In this document: one piece after another, positions 8,877-16,976 of the stretch
Layout of the letters: each line of letters begins with the position of its first letter
How positions within the stretch are numbered: the stretch's first letter is position 1
Assembly: GCF_034058155.1 (NCBI RefSeq)
Contig: NZ_CP139148.1
Location: 3,286,001-3,350,000, forward strand
Source of the DNA: Flavobacterium sp. KACC 22761
Lineage (GTDB): Bacteria; Bacteroidota; Bacteroidia; Flavobacteriales; Flavobacteriaceae
Length of the DNA stretch: 64,000 nt
Reading direction: 5' to 3'
Notes under the pieces: generated by a model
Databases searched by the model: none
Told to the model about the DNA's origin: nothing
The model's input: the letters and a program-made list of their open reading frames with translations, nothing else
Made by a program: the position numbers and the translations under genes

Positions 8877-9764
8877 TTAATCAAATAAATCCGATGACAA
8901 ATAACGATCGCCACGGTCGCAAATAACCGCTACAATAATGCCAGATTCCAATTGTTCTGCGATTTTCAAAGCAACAGCTACAGAGCCGCCACTGCTCATT
9001 CCAGCAAAAACGCCTTCTTCAAGCGCTAATCTTTTGGTCATGGCTCTGGCTTCTTCTTCACTAACATCAATTACTGTATCAACTTTAGAAGCATCAAATA
9101 TTTTTGGCAAATATTCTTGAGGCCATTTGCGAATTCCCGGAATCTGTGATCCATCACTTGGCTGTGCGCCAACAATCTGAATCGCTGGATTTTTTTCTTT
9201 TAAATAAGTCGAAGTTCCAATAATAGTTCCTGTGGTTCCCATAGCCGAAACAAAATGAGTTACAGTTCCTTCTGTATCATTCCAAATTTCAGGTCCGGTT
9301 GTTTTGTAATGCGCTTTCCAGTTGTCGTCATTTGCAAATTGATTTAGCATCAAATAACCGCCTTGAGCGACTTTTTTGTCAGCATAATCTCTGGAGCCGA
9401 TGATTCCTTCATCAGCAGGTGTCAAAATCACTGTTGCGCCGTAGGCACGCATGGTTTGAGTTCGTTCTTTTGTCGAATCTTCAGGTAAGACCAATTCGAT
9501 TTCGATGCCAAATAACTGTGCAATCATTGCAAGTGCAATTCCAGTATTACCGCTTGTAGCTTCAATTAATTTGTCGCCTTTTTTAATTTCGCCTCTTTCT
9601 AAAGCGGCTGCAATCATGTTATATGCTGCTCTGTCTTTTACGCTTCCGCCAGGATTATTTCCTTCAAGTTTAAGCAACAGTTTTACGTTTTTATTTTTAA
9701 CCAAATTGACAGTTTCCATCAATGGAGTATTTCCAATTAGGTTTAGCAATTTTTGTGGACTCAT
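8877..9764 (-). CDS. cysM: cysteine synthase B
   Basis: 295 residues, the short length typical of CysM. It is a fold-type II PLP enzyme that makes cysteine from O-acetylserine and sulfide or thiosulfate. The PLP lysine is Lys43 in GGSVKDRAA; SGNTGIALA binds substrate, and TTGTIIGT binds the PLP phosphate. It starts one base after the cysE stop region, so the two are co-transcribed and probably co-translated. A second fold-type II enzyme is found at 51474, but that one is closer to the cystathionine beta-synthase branch. Confidence 0.92.
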   Translation of the reverse strand: MSPQKLLNLIGNTPLMETVNLVKNKNVKLLLKLEGNNPGGSVKDRAAYNMIAAALERGEIKKGDKLIEATSGNTGIALAMIAQLFGIEIELVLPEDSTKERTQTMRAYGATVILTPADEGIIGSRDYADKKVAQGGYLMLNQFANDDNWKAHYKTTGPEIWNDTEGTVTHFVSAMGTTGTIIGTSTYLKEKNPAIQIVGAQPSDGSQIPGIRKWPQEYLPKIFDASKVDTVIDVSEEEARAMTKRLALEEGVFAGMSSGGSVAVALKIAEQLESGIIVAVICDRGDRYLSSDLFD

Positions 9765-9765
9765 T

Positions 9766-10623
9766 TTATTTTTTTTCTTTTATTTTTACTTCAGTAGTAG
9801 TGGTATTTAAAACAATAGAATCTTCAGGAATCGATTTGGTGATCCAAGCATTTCCTCCCACAATACTATTTTTTCCAATAACAGTTTCACCGCCAAGAAT
9901 CGTTGCATTGGCATAAATGCATACATTTTTTTCAACCGTAGGATGGCGTTTTGCGTTTTTCATGTCTTTGCTCACGCTAAGCGCGCCTAATGTGACACCT
10001 TGGTAAATTTTTACATGTTTTTCAATAACAGTCGTTTCGCCAATAACAATTCCCGTCGCGTGGTCAATAAAAAATGGCGATGCAATTTTTGCTCCGGCAT
10101 GAATATCGGTTCCCGTAATTCTATGGGCATATTCGCTCATCAATCTTGAAAAAAGAAGCAAATCAAGCAAGTATAATTCGTGGCTTAATCTGTAAATGGC
10201 AATGGCATAAAAGCCCGGATAAGCCAGATAAACTTCATCGATGCTGTTTGATGCCGGATCATTTTCTAGGATATATGCAGCATCCTGATTTAGTTTTTCT
10301 AAAACGGCAGGAAGTTTTTCAAGAAACTTGTCCCAAATAGACTCGCATAAATTTTCTGGTTTTTTGCAAGCCAAAACAGCAATTTCTTTAAAACGAATTT
10401 CAAGATCATTGATGCTTTCGTCTAAAGCCGCATTCGAATCAAATAGAGTGTAAAAAAGCTTTTCGGTAAAGTCTTCTGTTTTAGTTTTAATACCGTAGTT
10501 TATGTTAGAATGGCTCTTTAAGGCCTTTATATTTTGTATGATACTTTCTTTTGTCACAATTGTAAAATTGAGTGGATAATTTTGAAACGTTAAAAGTAAG
10601 GTGTTTTTTGTAAATAAGGGCAT
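9766..10623 (-). CDS. cysE: serine O-acetyltransferase
   Basis: 285 residues. The N-terminal half is helical. The C-terminal half is a left-handed beta helix of hexapeptide repeats with the catalytic region GTDIHAGAKI and IDHATGIVIGET, followed by KRHPTVEKN. It acetylates serine with acetyl-CoA to give O-acetylserine, the substrate of the adjacent CysM. Start at 10623 (ATG) is taken; a GTG 22 codons later is possible. The symbol epsC is also used for this branch. Final residues are Lys-rich (KIKEKK). Confidence 0.9.
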   Translation of the reverse strand: MPLFTKNTLLLTFQNYPLNFTIVTKESIIQNIKALKSHSNINYGIKTKTEDFTEKLFYTLFDSNAALDESINDLEIRFKEIAVLACKKPENLCESIWDKFLEKLPAVLEKLNQDAAYILENDPASNSIDEVYLAYPGFYAIAIYRLSHELYLLDLLLFSRLMSEYAHRITGTDIHAGAKIASPFFIDHATGIVIGETTVIEKHVKIYQGVTLGALSVSKDMKNAKRHPTVEKNVCIYANATILGGETVIGKNSIVGGNAWITKSIPEDSIVLNTTTTEVKIKEKK

Positions 10624-10748
10624 GAATTAACTAAAGAAATTTTGCATTGCCGCTTGTATTTGTGATATTAAAAAGATTGCCAAATCATGAATTTAGATGT
10701 AAGTCTTAAGAAGTTAATTGCTTAAATTAGCTTTATAAAATTTACAAA

Positions 10749-11450
10749 ATGAAAAATAATTCAACTTTTAAAAGCGCAATTTCGGGTATTGAATTTTCGG
10801 AAAGCGAGAAAATCTGCGGAAAAACGATTCACGATCCTATCTTAAGCCTTATTACAAAAGATCATCCTTCGTTTTGTGATGATGACTGTATCTCGGTACA
10901 TGAATTGAATGAATACCGTCAAAAGTATATTACGAATTATTTGTCAAGAGAAATAGGAATGCTTTCGGATCTTGAAAAAAACGTTATTTCTTCATTAAAA
11001 GAAGATAAATCGATCGTAAGTATTGTTGAAGATGAAGAAGAAACGCGAAATCTTGGACAAAAAGTGGCCGATCACGTAGCCGATTTTGGCGGAAGCTGGA
11101 CTTTTATCATTTCGTTTGTTTTTTTTATAGTGATCTGGATCGGCTCCAATGTTTTTATTTTAATGAACAAAGGTTTTGATCCGTATCCGTTTATTCTGCT
11201 CAATTTGATTTTGTCTTGCATTGCGGCTTTGCAAGCTCCGGTCATTATGATGAGCCAAAATCGTCAAGAAGAAAAAGACAGAAATCGCGCTAAAAAAGAT
11301 TTTATGATCAACCTAAAATCGGAATTGGAGATCAGAATGATTCATGATAAAATTGATCATTTGATTATGCATCAGCAACAAGAATTAATCGAAATTCAAA
11401 AAGTTCAAATCGAAATGATGGATGATATTTTGAATCAGATTAAAAAATAA
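10749..11450 (+). CDS. DUF1003 membrane protein
   Basis: 233 residues. An N-terminal soluble part (with KICGKTIHDP) precedes the DUF1003 core: VADHVADFGGSWTF, two transmembrane helices (about 117-138 and 144-165) joined by a short loop with FDPYPF, then APVIMMSQNRQEEKDR and a long basic/acidic helix likely to form a coiled coil in the cytoplasm. The family is widespread but its role is unknown. A small hairpin follows the stop codon. Confidence 0.88.
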   Translation: MKNNSTFKSAISGIEFSESEKICGKTIHDPILSLITKDHPSFCDDDCISVHELNEYRQKYITNYLSREIGMLSDLEKNVISSLKEDKSIVSIVEDEEETRNLGQKVADHVADFGGSWTFIISFVFFIVIWIGSNVFILMNKGFDPYPFILLNLILSCIAALQAPVIMMSQNRQEEKDRNRAKKDFMINLKSELEIRMIHDKIDHLIMHQQQELIEIQKVQIEMMDDILNQIKK

Positions 11451-11466
11451 TCCCGAGGTGTCGGGA
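11451..11466. terminator. TCCCGA/TCGGGA mini-hairpin between convergent genes
   Basis: A 6-bp GC-rich stem, TCCCGA-GGTG-TCGGGA, immediately after the DUF1003 stop. The T-rich stretch follows on the minus strand, so it may end the DUF2752 message. The same stem recurs at 57987 and 62798. Confidence 0.6.
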
Positions 11467-11472
11467 CAAAAA

Positions 11473-11757
11473 TTAAAAGTAAAAATGCTTGAGATAATAA
11501 CCGAAAATAACAAAAATGAGGTTGATGAATGCAAAATTCCAAACTGCTTTTTTGTATTTTTTTGATTTATCGAAAAAGTGAAATATCAGAAAACCGAAAA
11601 ATAAAAGCGTCGAATAAAGTGCCGGATACATTTTGAAAGCGCCTAAAAAATCACCTTGAAAAAGTAAGAATAAGGCACGCTGAAAACCACACCCTAAACA
11701 GTCAAATCCGAAGAGCATTTTGAAGACGCAAGGAACCATGTAATTTTCGAAATTCAT
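11473..11757 (-). CDS. DUF2752 membrane protein
   Basis: 94 residues from the ATG at 11757. An upstream in-frame start at 11814 would add 19 residues, but they do not look like part of the family. The hallmark is FGFDCLGCGFQRA, a CxxC followed by Arg, just ahead of two transmembrane segments. DUF2752 proteins are small membrane proteins of unknown role. The gene is convergent with DUF1003 and divergent from the small gene at 11865. Confidence 0.82.
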   Translation of the reverse strand: MNFENYMVPCVFKMLFGFDCLGCGFQRALFLLFQGDFLGAFKMYPALYSTLLFFGFLIFHFFDKSKKYKKAVWNFAFINLIFVIFGYYLKHFYF

Positions 11758-11864
11758 GCGAGGTGTTTTTGCAATTTTACAAAAAAATATTGGATAGGAT
11801 TTTAGAATAAGCAAACTGCTATTTTAAAGTTTTATACTTTTGAAATCTTATTATATCAGAAAAA

Positions 11865-12050
11865 ATGAAAGCCTTTAAAATTTTAATAATGATTCTCGCA
11901 ATTGGAGTAGCACTTTATGAGCAAGTATCCGAGGAGAAAAATATCTACATCATGATTGTTGCAATTGTAGTTTTCATGTATGGAATGATGCAACTGAGTG
12001 CAAAAACGCCAAGTAAAAATCAAGATAAAGACGAAGACAATGTTGAGTAA
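11865..12050 (+). CDS. small two-helix membrane protein
   Basis: 61 residues with two hydrophobic helices (about 5-18 and 27-44) and a charged tail (KNQDKDEDNVE). A TACTTTTG box at 11835-11842 lies 22 nt before the ATG. It overlaps the following Smr gene by 11 nt, so the two are translationally coupled. I do not recognise the family; conservation next to Smr/DUF2027 genes is my inference from the overlap. Confidence 0.7.
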   Translation: MKAFKILIMILAIGVALYEQVSEEKNIYIMIVAIVVFMYGMMQLSAKTPSKNQDKDEDNVE

Positions 12051-12591
12051 AGGAGACAAGGTTTCGGTTTTAGACGAAGCGATAAACGGAACGGTGGTTT
12101 CGGTTAAAAACAACGAAGTTTTGATTGAAACTGAGGATGGTTTTATGATGACATTTTTTGTCAATGAATTGCTTAAAATTCAAGAAACCAGTAATTTAAT
12201 GAATTCTATTAAAAGAATTGATTTAGATGAAATCAAAAAAGAAAAAACAGAGCCAAAACCACGCAGTTTTGTCAAAGAAAAGAAAGATAAACGCGATGTT
12301 GCCGTTCCAGAATTTGATCTGCACATCGAAAAATTAGTTCCAAATAAGCGTGGCATGTCGAATTATGATATTTTGACTTTGCAGACCGAAACGGCAAAAA
12401 GACACATCGAATTTGCAATCAAAAACAGGATTCCAAAAATTGTTTTTATTCACGGCGTTGGAGAAGGAATTCTAAAAGCCGAACTTGATTTTTTATTAGG
12501 ACGTTATGACGGAATAGATTTTCAAGATGCCAATTATCAAAAATATGGACTTGGAGCAACCGAAGTTTATTTTAGGCAAAACAATAAATAA
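12040..12591 (+). CDS. DUF2027/Smr domain protein
   Basis: 183 residues from the ATG at 12040; a longer reading frame exists upstream but would overlap the previous gene heavily. The N-terminal part (about 1-50) is a small beta domain with GDKVSVLDEAING. A Lys/Glu-rich linker follows. The C-terminal Smr domain has FDLHIEKL and the signature IHGVGEGIL. Smr domains, known from MutS2, are nucleases acting on branched DNA or colliding ribosomes. Whether this one cuts nucleic acid is not shown by sequence alone. Confidence 0.85.
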   Translation: MLSKGDKVSVLDEAINGTVVSVKNNEVLIETEDGFMMTFFVNELLKIQETSNLMNSIKRIDLDEIKKEKTEPKPRSFVKEKKDKRDVAVPEFDLHIEKLVPNKRGMSNYDILTLQTETAKRHIEFAIKNRIPKIVFIHGVGEGILKAELDFLLGRYDGIDFQDANYQKYGLGATEVYFRQNNK

Positions 12592-12630
12592 TCTTTTTTT
12601 TGTGCTTTAAAATTGCTGTTTTCAAAGCAT

Positions 12631-12695
12631 AAAAAAACATCCGTTTTTCGATCTGATTCTGTTGTGAAATCAGTTTGAAAAACGGATGTTTTTTT
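12631..12695. terminator. strong bidirectional terminator
   Basis: A 19-bp perfect stem (12631-12649 with 12677-12695) with A-run and T-run ends. The 27-nt apical part can fold further (CTGATT with AATCAG). It separates the convergent Smr gene and lipoprotein gene. Confidence 0.93.
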
Positions 12696-12740
12696 GTAAG
12701 AATTTGAAAAGCTTTTTTGTTTAGTTTTTAAGATTCGAAT

Positions 12741-13736
12741 TTATGGTACAACAGTAGTTACTGTTCCTAAAACAAATTCGGTTGCAAGTTTAAAAGTATT
12801 GTTGCCTTTTTTCAAGCTAGCGTTTCTTAAAACAACTTTGTGCTTGTAAACGTTATTGCTATGCGTAGTGGTTACTTCTATAATTCCACTCACATTTGCG
12901 ATTCCTGTAATACCTGTCCAAGTATCTTTTACAGTTGGATTTGCAGGTACTGTATTAGTGCAATAATAGTCTCTTGTGGTTTCCGGTAAATTACTGTTAT
13001 AAGTTCTGTAATAGACATTGTTTGAAATGACTGCAGGAGTTCCTCCAGAATTTAAATTGATCAAACTTTTTCTCGGTTGCCCAATTGGAGTATCTTCCGG
13101 TTTAATTAAATTTTTATCTAGATTTTCAATCACCAATGAGTTTGACAAATTATTGTTGTAAACTTTATTCTGTACGTCACAATATTTTGCAACTTCGTCT
13201 GTAAAAGCTACCACAACAGGAGTTACGGTAGTTTTAAAATCTCCAAAAACAAAATTATCTTGAACTTGAGTTGGCCCAGGTTTTGAATATGTAATTCCAT
13301 TGAAGGTGATATTATGATTGTAGGCCTCAATTTCTGTATGTCCGTCCGTTGGAGGTGGAGTTTTGTAAACTGCTGTGGTAACAATTTCTATTTCCCCGCC
13401 AATTGCATACCATTCTTGATTGATGTTTGGTGTAGCAGGCGGTATGGCATCACAAATGTTTGATTTTGATATTGCTCCGTCATAGGTTCTATAAAAAAAA
13501 CGATATTGGCTATTATCAAGGGTGTAAGTTAAGGTATCAGGTTGAGTTGCAAGTTTGTTTTCAGGCATTTGTAATATTATAGCTTCCTGAGGTTTTAGCT
13601 TGTAAATTAACGTGTTAGCGGCATCGCAGCTTGTTGCTGTTATATCTTTAAAATCAATCGTTTCTACCGTTAAATCACCATCATCGCAACCATTTAGTAA
13701 AAGCGCAAATAATAGAAGGCTTGCATATTTTTTCAT
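12741..13736 (-). CDS. lipoprotein with two internal repeats
   Basis: 331 residues from the ATG at 13736, where the leader MKKYASLLLFALLLNGC ends in a lipobox (Cys17). The mature protein holds two related modules of about 130 residues. Each has YRTY followed by a Cys, then a Pro-rich CDAIPPATPNINQEW or CTNTVPANPTVKDTW segment, a Gly/Ile-rich strand (GGEIEIVTT, SGIIEVTTT), and a late VFGDFKTTV or VLGTVTTVV strand. It is likely surface or periplasmic; the function is unknown. Confidence 0.75.
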   Translation of the reverse strand: MKKYASLLLFALLLNGCDDGDLTVETIDFKDITATSCDAANTLIYKLKPQEAIILQMPENKLATQPDTLTYTLDNSQYRFFYRTYDGAISKSNICDAIPPATPNINQEWYAIGGEIEIVTTAVYKTPPPTDGHTEIEAYNHNITFNGITYSKPGPTQVQDNFVFGDFKTTVTPVVVAFTDEVAKYCDVQNKVYNNNLSNSLVIENLDKNLIKPEDTPIGQPRKSLINLNSGGTPAVISNNVYYRTYNSNLPETTRDYYCTNTVPANPTVKDTWTGITGIANVSGIIEVTTTHSNNVYKHKVVLRNASLKKGNNTFKLATEFVLGTVTTVVP

Positions 13737-13783
13737 CGTAATTTTATTTGGGTCAAAAATAGTGAAAAATTTGGCAAATGATA

Positions 13784-13817
13784 TTGAAGATTGGACAATT
13801 GATATTTCATAACTTTG
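13784..13817 (+). promoter_or_regulatory. promoter of the cysteine desulfurase gene
   Basis: The -7 box TAACTTTG is at 13810-13817, 5 nt before the ATG. A -33 TTG is found at 13784-13786 (23-nt spacer) or 13791-13793 (16-nt). The message should be leaderless or nearly so. Confidence 0.6.
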
Positions 13818-13822
13818 CAGCA

Positions 13823-14947
13823 ATGAAAAAAGTATATCTAGACAACGCCTCTACAAGTGCCATGCGACCTGAAGTGATTCGGGAAATGACAAAAGTTATG
13901 ACAGAAGATTTTGGTAATCCATCATCTACGCATAGTTTTGGACGAAATGGAAAAACCATTTTGGAACTTTCTAGAAAAAGCATTGCCAAGCATTTAAATT
14001 GTGCTGCTCAGGAAATTATTTTTATTTCAGGCGGTACCGAGGCTGATAACTGGATTTTGCGCTCTGCTGTTGAAGATTTAAAAGTCGAGCGAATCATTAC
14101 TTCAAAAATTGAACATCACGCCGTTTTATATGCTGTTTTGGCATTAGAATCGGATTACGGAATTCAGGTTGATTACGTAAATGTCAATCCAGACGGAAGT
14201 ATCGATTTGACGCATTTGTCTAATTTGCTTTCCGAAGATAAAAAGACACTAGTGAGTTTGATGCATGTAAATAATGAAACAGGAACAATTTTGGATATTG
14301 AAAGGGTTGGAGTTATTTGCAAACAATATAATGCATTATTTCATTCAGATACCGTTCAGTCTGTAGGAAAAACGGAGATTGATCTTCAAAAAATCCAAGT
14401 TGATTTTATCGTAGCAAGCGCACATAAATTTCATGGGCCAAAAGGAATTGGATTTGCATTCGTGAGAAGAAATTCGGGTTTGCAACCCTTGATTTTTGGT
14501 GGCGAACAAGAAAAAGGCTTGCGCGCCGGAACCGAAGCCGTTCATCAAATTGCAGGAATGGCAAAAGCATTATCGCTTTCGTATGAAAATCTCGACCAAG
14601 AACGAGCTTATATTTCGGGTTTGAAATCGTACTTAATTGAACAGTTAGAAATTCATTTTCCCGGTTTCAGAATTAATGGGAAAAAAGAGGATTTCTACAA
14701 TATCATCAACATCATTTTGCCTTTTTCTTCAGATAAAACTTCGATGCTTTTGTTTAGTCTCGACATGAAAGGAATTGCGGTTTCTAGAGGAAGCGCCTGT
14801 CAATCAGGAAGCATTAAACCTTCGCATGTTTTAAAAGAAATGCTTTCGGAAATGGATTTAAAATTACCAAATCTCCGAATTTCATTCAGCCACTATAATA
14901 CAAAAGAAGATATTGATTGGCTTATTGAAAGCCTTAAGGTGGTTTAA
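13823..14947 (+). CDS. cysteine desulfurase (NifS/IscS-like)
   Basis: 374 residues from the ATG at 13823. It is a fold-type I PLP enzyme that takes sulfur from cysteine for Fe-S clusters or tRNA thiolation. MKKVYLDNAST opens the protein; Lys202 in ASAHKFHGPKG binds PLP; GLRAGTEAVHQI is the substrate-binding loop; Cys326 in SRGSACQSGS accepts the sulfur. The long cysteine loop places it in group I (IscS/NifS). No iscU or sufE lies beside it, so its acceptor is not indicated by context. The downstream gap holds a TTTCAAG-word hairpin. Confidence 0.92.
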   Translation: MKKVYLDNASTSAMRPEVIREMTKVMTEDFGNPSSTHSFGRNGKTILELSRKSIAKHLNCAAQEIIFISGGTEADNWILRSAVEDLKVERIITSKIEHHAVLYAVLALESDYGIQVDYVNVNPDGSIDLTHLSNLLSEDKKTLVSLMHVNNETGTILDIERVGVICKQYNALFHSDTVQSVGKTEIDLQKIQVDFIVASAHKFHGPKGIGFAFVRRNSGLQPLIFGGEQEKGLRAGTEAVHQIAGMAKALSLSYENLDQERAYISGLKSYLIEQLEIHFPGFRINGKKEDFYNIINIILPFSSDKTSMLLFSLDMKGIAVSRGSACQSGSIKPSHVLKEMLSEMDLKLPNLRISFSHYNTKEDIDWLIESLKVV

Positions 14948-14949
14948 AA

Positions 14950-15010
14950 CAAGTTTCAAGTTTCAGGTTTCAAGTTCTGTATAAAACCTGAAACTTGAAA
15001 CTTGAAACCT
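14950..15010. repeat. TTTCAAG-word hairpin
   Basis: The left arm 14950-14975 repeats AAGTTTC/AGGTTTC. The right arm 14985-15010 repeats GAAACTT/GAAACCT. They pair with one or two mismatches around a short loop. It lies between the convergent cysteine desulfurase and Sua5-type genes. Confidence 0.88.
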
Positions 15011-15024
15011 AAAACGAAAAAAAA

Positions 15025-15585
15025 CTACTTACGAATCACTTTAACTTGTGAATCGTTCGTCAATTTTATGATGGTAGATGATTTTCCGTTGATTTTATCT
15101 TGATTCAGTTTCACGACATAATCAACGCCATTAACTATTTCTGGACTGATATCTTTAAAAGCAATTGGAGTAGGTTGTCCTGAAATGTTGGCAGAAGTAG
15201 AAACTAAAGGTTTTTTCATTCTTTCCATCAATTTAAAGCAGAAAGGCTCTTTTACCAAACGAACGCCTAATGATTTATCTGCAGCAATAATATTTGGAGC
15301 AACATTTCTTGCATCATCCAAAATTAAAGTTGTCGGTTTGTCTGATAAATCCCAGATTTGCCAAGCCACTTCAGGAATGTTTTTAAAAACATTGTATATC
15401 ATTTTTTCACCGTTCATCAAAACAATCATACTTTGAGTTTCGGCACGTTGTTTTAGTTTGTAAATTTTTGCAACAGCTTCAGCGTTAGTTGCGTCACAAC
15501 CAATTCCCCAAACAGTATCTGTTGGGTATAAAATGATGCCACCTTCTTTAATGACTTCGTAAGCGTTGATTATTTCTTCGTTCAT
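15025..15585 (-). CDS. L-threonylcarbamoyladenylate synthase (Sua5/YrdC family)
   Basis: 186 residues from the ATG at 15585; the upstream in-frame extension is AT-rich and unlike the family. The YrdC core is complete: GGIILYPTDTVWGIGCDA, then the substrate-binding IYKLKQRAE, RLVKEPFC and LVSTSANISGQP. It makes threonylcarbamoyl-AMP from Thr, bicarbonate and ATP for tRNA t6A37. The size matches the single-domain TsaC/YrdC type rather than the longer Sua5. A TATTTTTG box reads leftward at 15611-15618. Confidence 0.9.
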   Translation of the reverse strand: MNEEIINAYEVIKEGGIILYPTDTVWGIGCDATNAEAVAKIYKLKQRAETQSMIVLMNGEKMIYNVFKNIPEVAWQIWDLSDKPTTLILDDARNVAPNIIAADKSLGVRLVKEPFCFKLMERMKKPLVSTSANISGQPTPIAFKDISPEIVNGVDYVVKLNQDKINGKSSTIIKLTNDSQVKVIRK

Positions 15586-15772
15586 TGTAGAATTGAATGT
15601 AATTTTATTGCAAAAATAATATTTCTTCTTCGTATAAAATTTAAAAATATTTCCAATAATCAAGTTTTTGTAATTTATAAGATTATTTTTGTTGCTTAAG
15701 TCAAAATATCCAAAAGAAAAATATAAGTCAAATTGTATTCTTTGAAGTACAGATTTAATCTTAAAATACCAC

Positions 15773-16555
15773 ATGTCTCAAAAATTAGTAAAAGTAATTA
15801 TTCCTGTTTATAAGGAATATTTTGGTGAACTTGAAGAAAAATCATTTCTGCAGTGTTGTAAAGTCTTAAAAGACTATGAAATTGTAATTGTGCATCCGGA
15901 AGGATTAAATCATTCTTATCTTACAAATAAGTTTGAAACTATTTCAGCCAAAAGCTTTCCAAAAAAATATTTCCAATCTATAGATGGATATAATGAATTG
16001 TTGTTGTCTCCATTATTTTATGAAAGCTTTTTGGATTCTGAATATATTTTGATTTATCAATTAGATGCTTTCGTTTTTAAGGATGATTTGGTAAAATGGT
16101 GCGAAAAAGGGTATGACTATATTGGTGCACCTTGGCTTGCAACACCTGAAGATACTTTGTTTTTGAAATATTATCATAAAATGGTGCGAAAGCTATCTAA
16201 GAAAAAGCAAGAAAGACATCAGATATTTTATAAGTCAGGAAACGGCGGTTTCTCGTTACGAAAAGTGGCTTCACATTTTGTAATTGCAAAAAAATACCAG
16301 CAATTTATTTCTGATTTCTTAAAAGAGGAAAAAAAGAAAATCTATGCCATAGAAGATGTATTTTGGTCGTTAAAGGCTCCTGAATTTGAAAGAAATTTTA
16401 AAATTCCAGACTATAAAGAAGCTATTTATTTCGCATTGGACCGAAAACCAAATATTGGCATGAAACTTACAAATAACGAACTTCCTTTTGGCTGTCATGG
16501 AATTAATAAGCCAAAAGTGATTGATTTTTGGAAACCAATTATTGATAAATATTAA
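15773..16555 (+). CDS. DUF5672 protein, glycosyltransferase-like
   Basis: 260 residues. The N-terminal strand VKVIIPVYKEY, the QLDAFVF acid motif near residue 100, YDYIGAPWL and SGNGGFSLRKV are the landmarks of DUF5672, a family resembling glycosyltransferases. Such proteins usually sit in polysaccharide or LPS gene clusters, which fits this position at the left end of the glycan island. The QLDA acid could bind a metal and nucleotide-sugar. The donor and acceptor are unknown. Confidence 0.85.
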   Translation: MSQKLVKVIIPVYKEYFGELEEKSFLQCCKVLKDYEIVIVHPEGLNHSYLTNKFETISAKSFPKKYFQSIDGYNELLLSPLFYESFLDSEYILIYQLDAFVFKDDLVKWCEKGYDYIGAPWLATPEDTLFLKYYHKMVRKLSKKKQERHQIFYKSGNGGFSLRKVASHFVIAKKYQQFISDFLKEEKKKIYAIEDVFWSLKAPEFERNFKIPDYKEAIYFALDRKPNIGMKLTNNELPFGCHGINKPKVIDFWKPIIDKY

Positions 16556-16976
16556 AAAGTATATTTTTATAAAATCATAGTAATTCTTTTGCATGACATA
16601 ATAGTCAGGATTTTGTTTTACTACTCTAAAAGCGTTTTCTTGCAAGCCTGTTTTTAATATCTTCTTTTGTTGCTACAGTCTGTTATTACTGTTGAAATTC
16701 TATTTTCTTAATCCATTATTTCTTTTTTGATTTCATTCGTTTCGGTAAAAAAATATGAAACGGATTTGTTGTGTCTTTTACTTGCTAAAGCCAATTGATT
16801 TTCGAATTTGTTTACTCCAAATTTCATCTGAAGCAGATTAACATGGCTGGAAAATTTTAGGCAGTTATTTAATTTTTTTTAAATAAAAAAAATAAGAAAA
16901 AACTTTCTTTTTAATTGTTATTATAAAGTTTTTTCTTATTTATATTTATATGTTTGTACTTTTTAAAATGTATCTT
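16556..16976. other. AT-rich gap, possible gene remnant on minus strand
   Basis: No intact gene. The minus strand has an open frame of 39 codons (16827-16708, starting MKFGVNKFENQL) and beyond it pieces in other frames (ATKEDIKNRLARKR, then AFRVVKQNPDYYVMQKNYYDF) that read like protein but are broken by stops and frame changes. This could be a decayed gene. The last part holds a hairpin and the upstream region of the GT4 gene. Confidence 0.35.
16891..16940. terminator. 16-bp perfect inverted repeat
   Basis: AATAAGAAAAAACTTT at 16891-16906 is repeated in reverse complement at 16925-16940 around an 18-nt loop. It is all A/T except two G-C pairs, lies 36 nt upstream of the GT4 start, and could be a terminator or leader hairpin. 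Confidence 0.55.
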
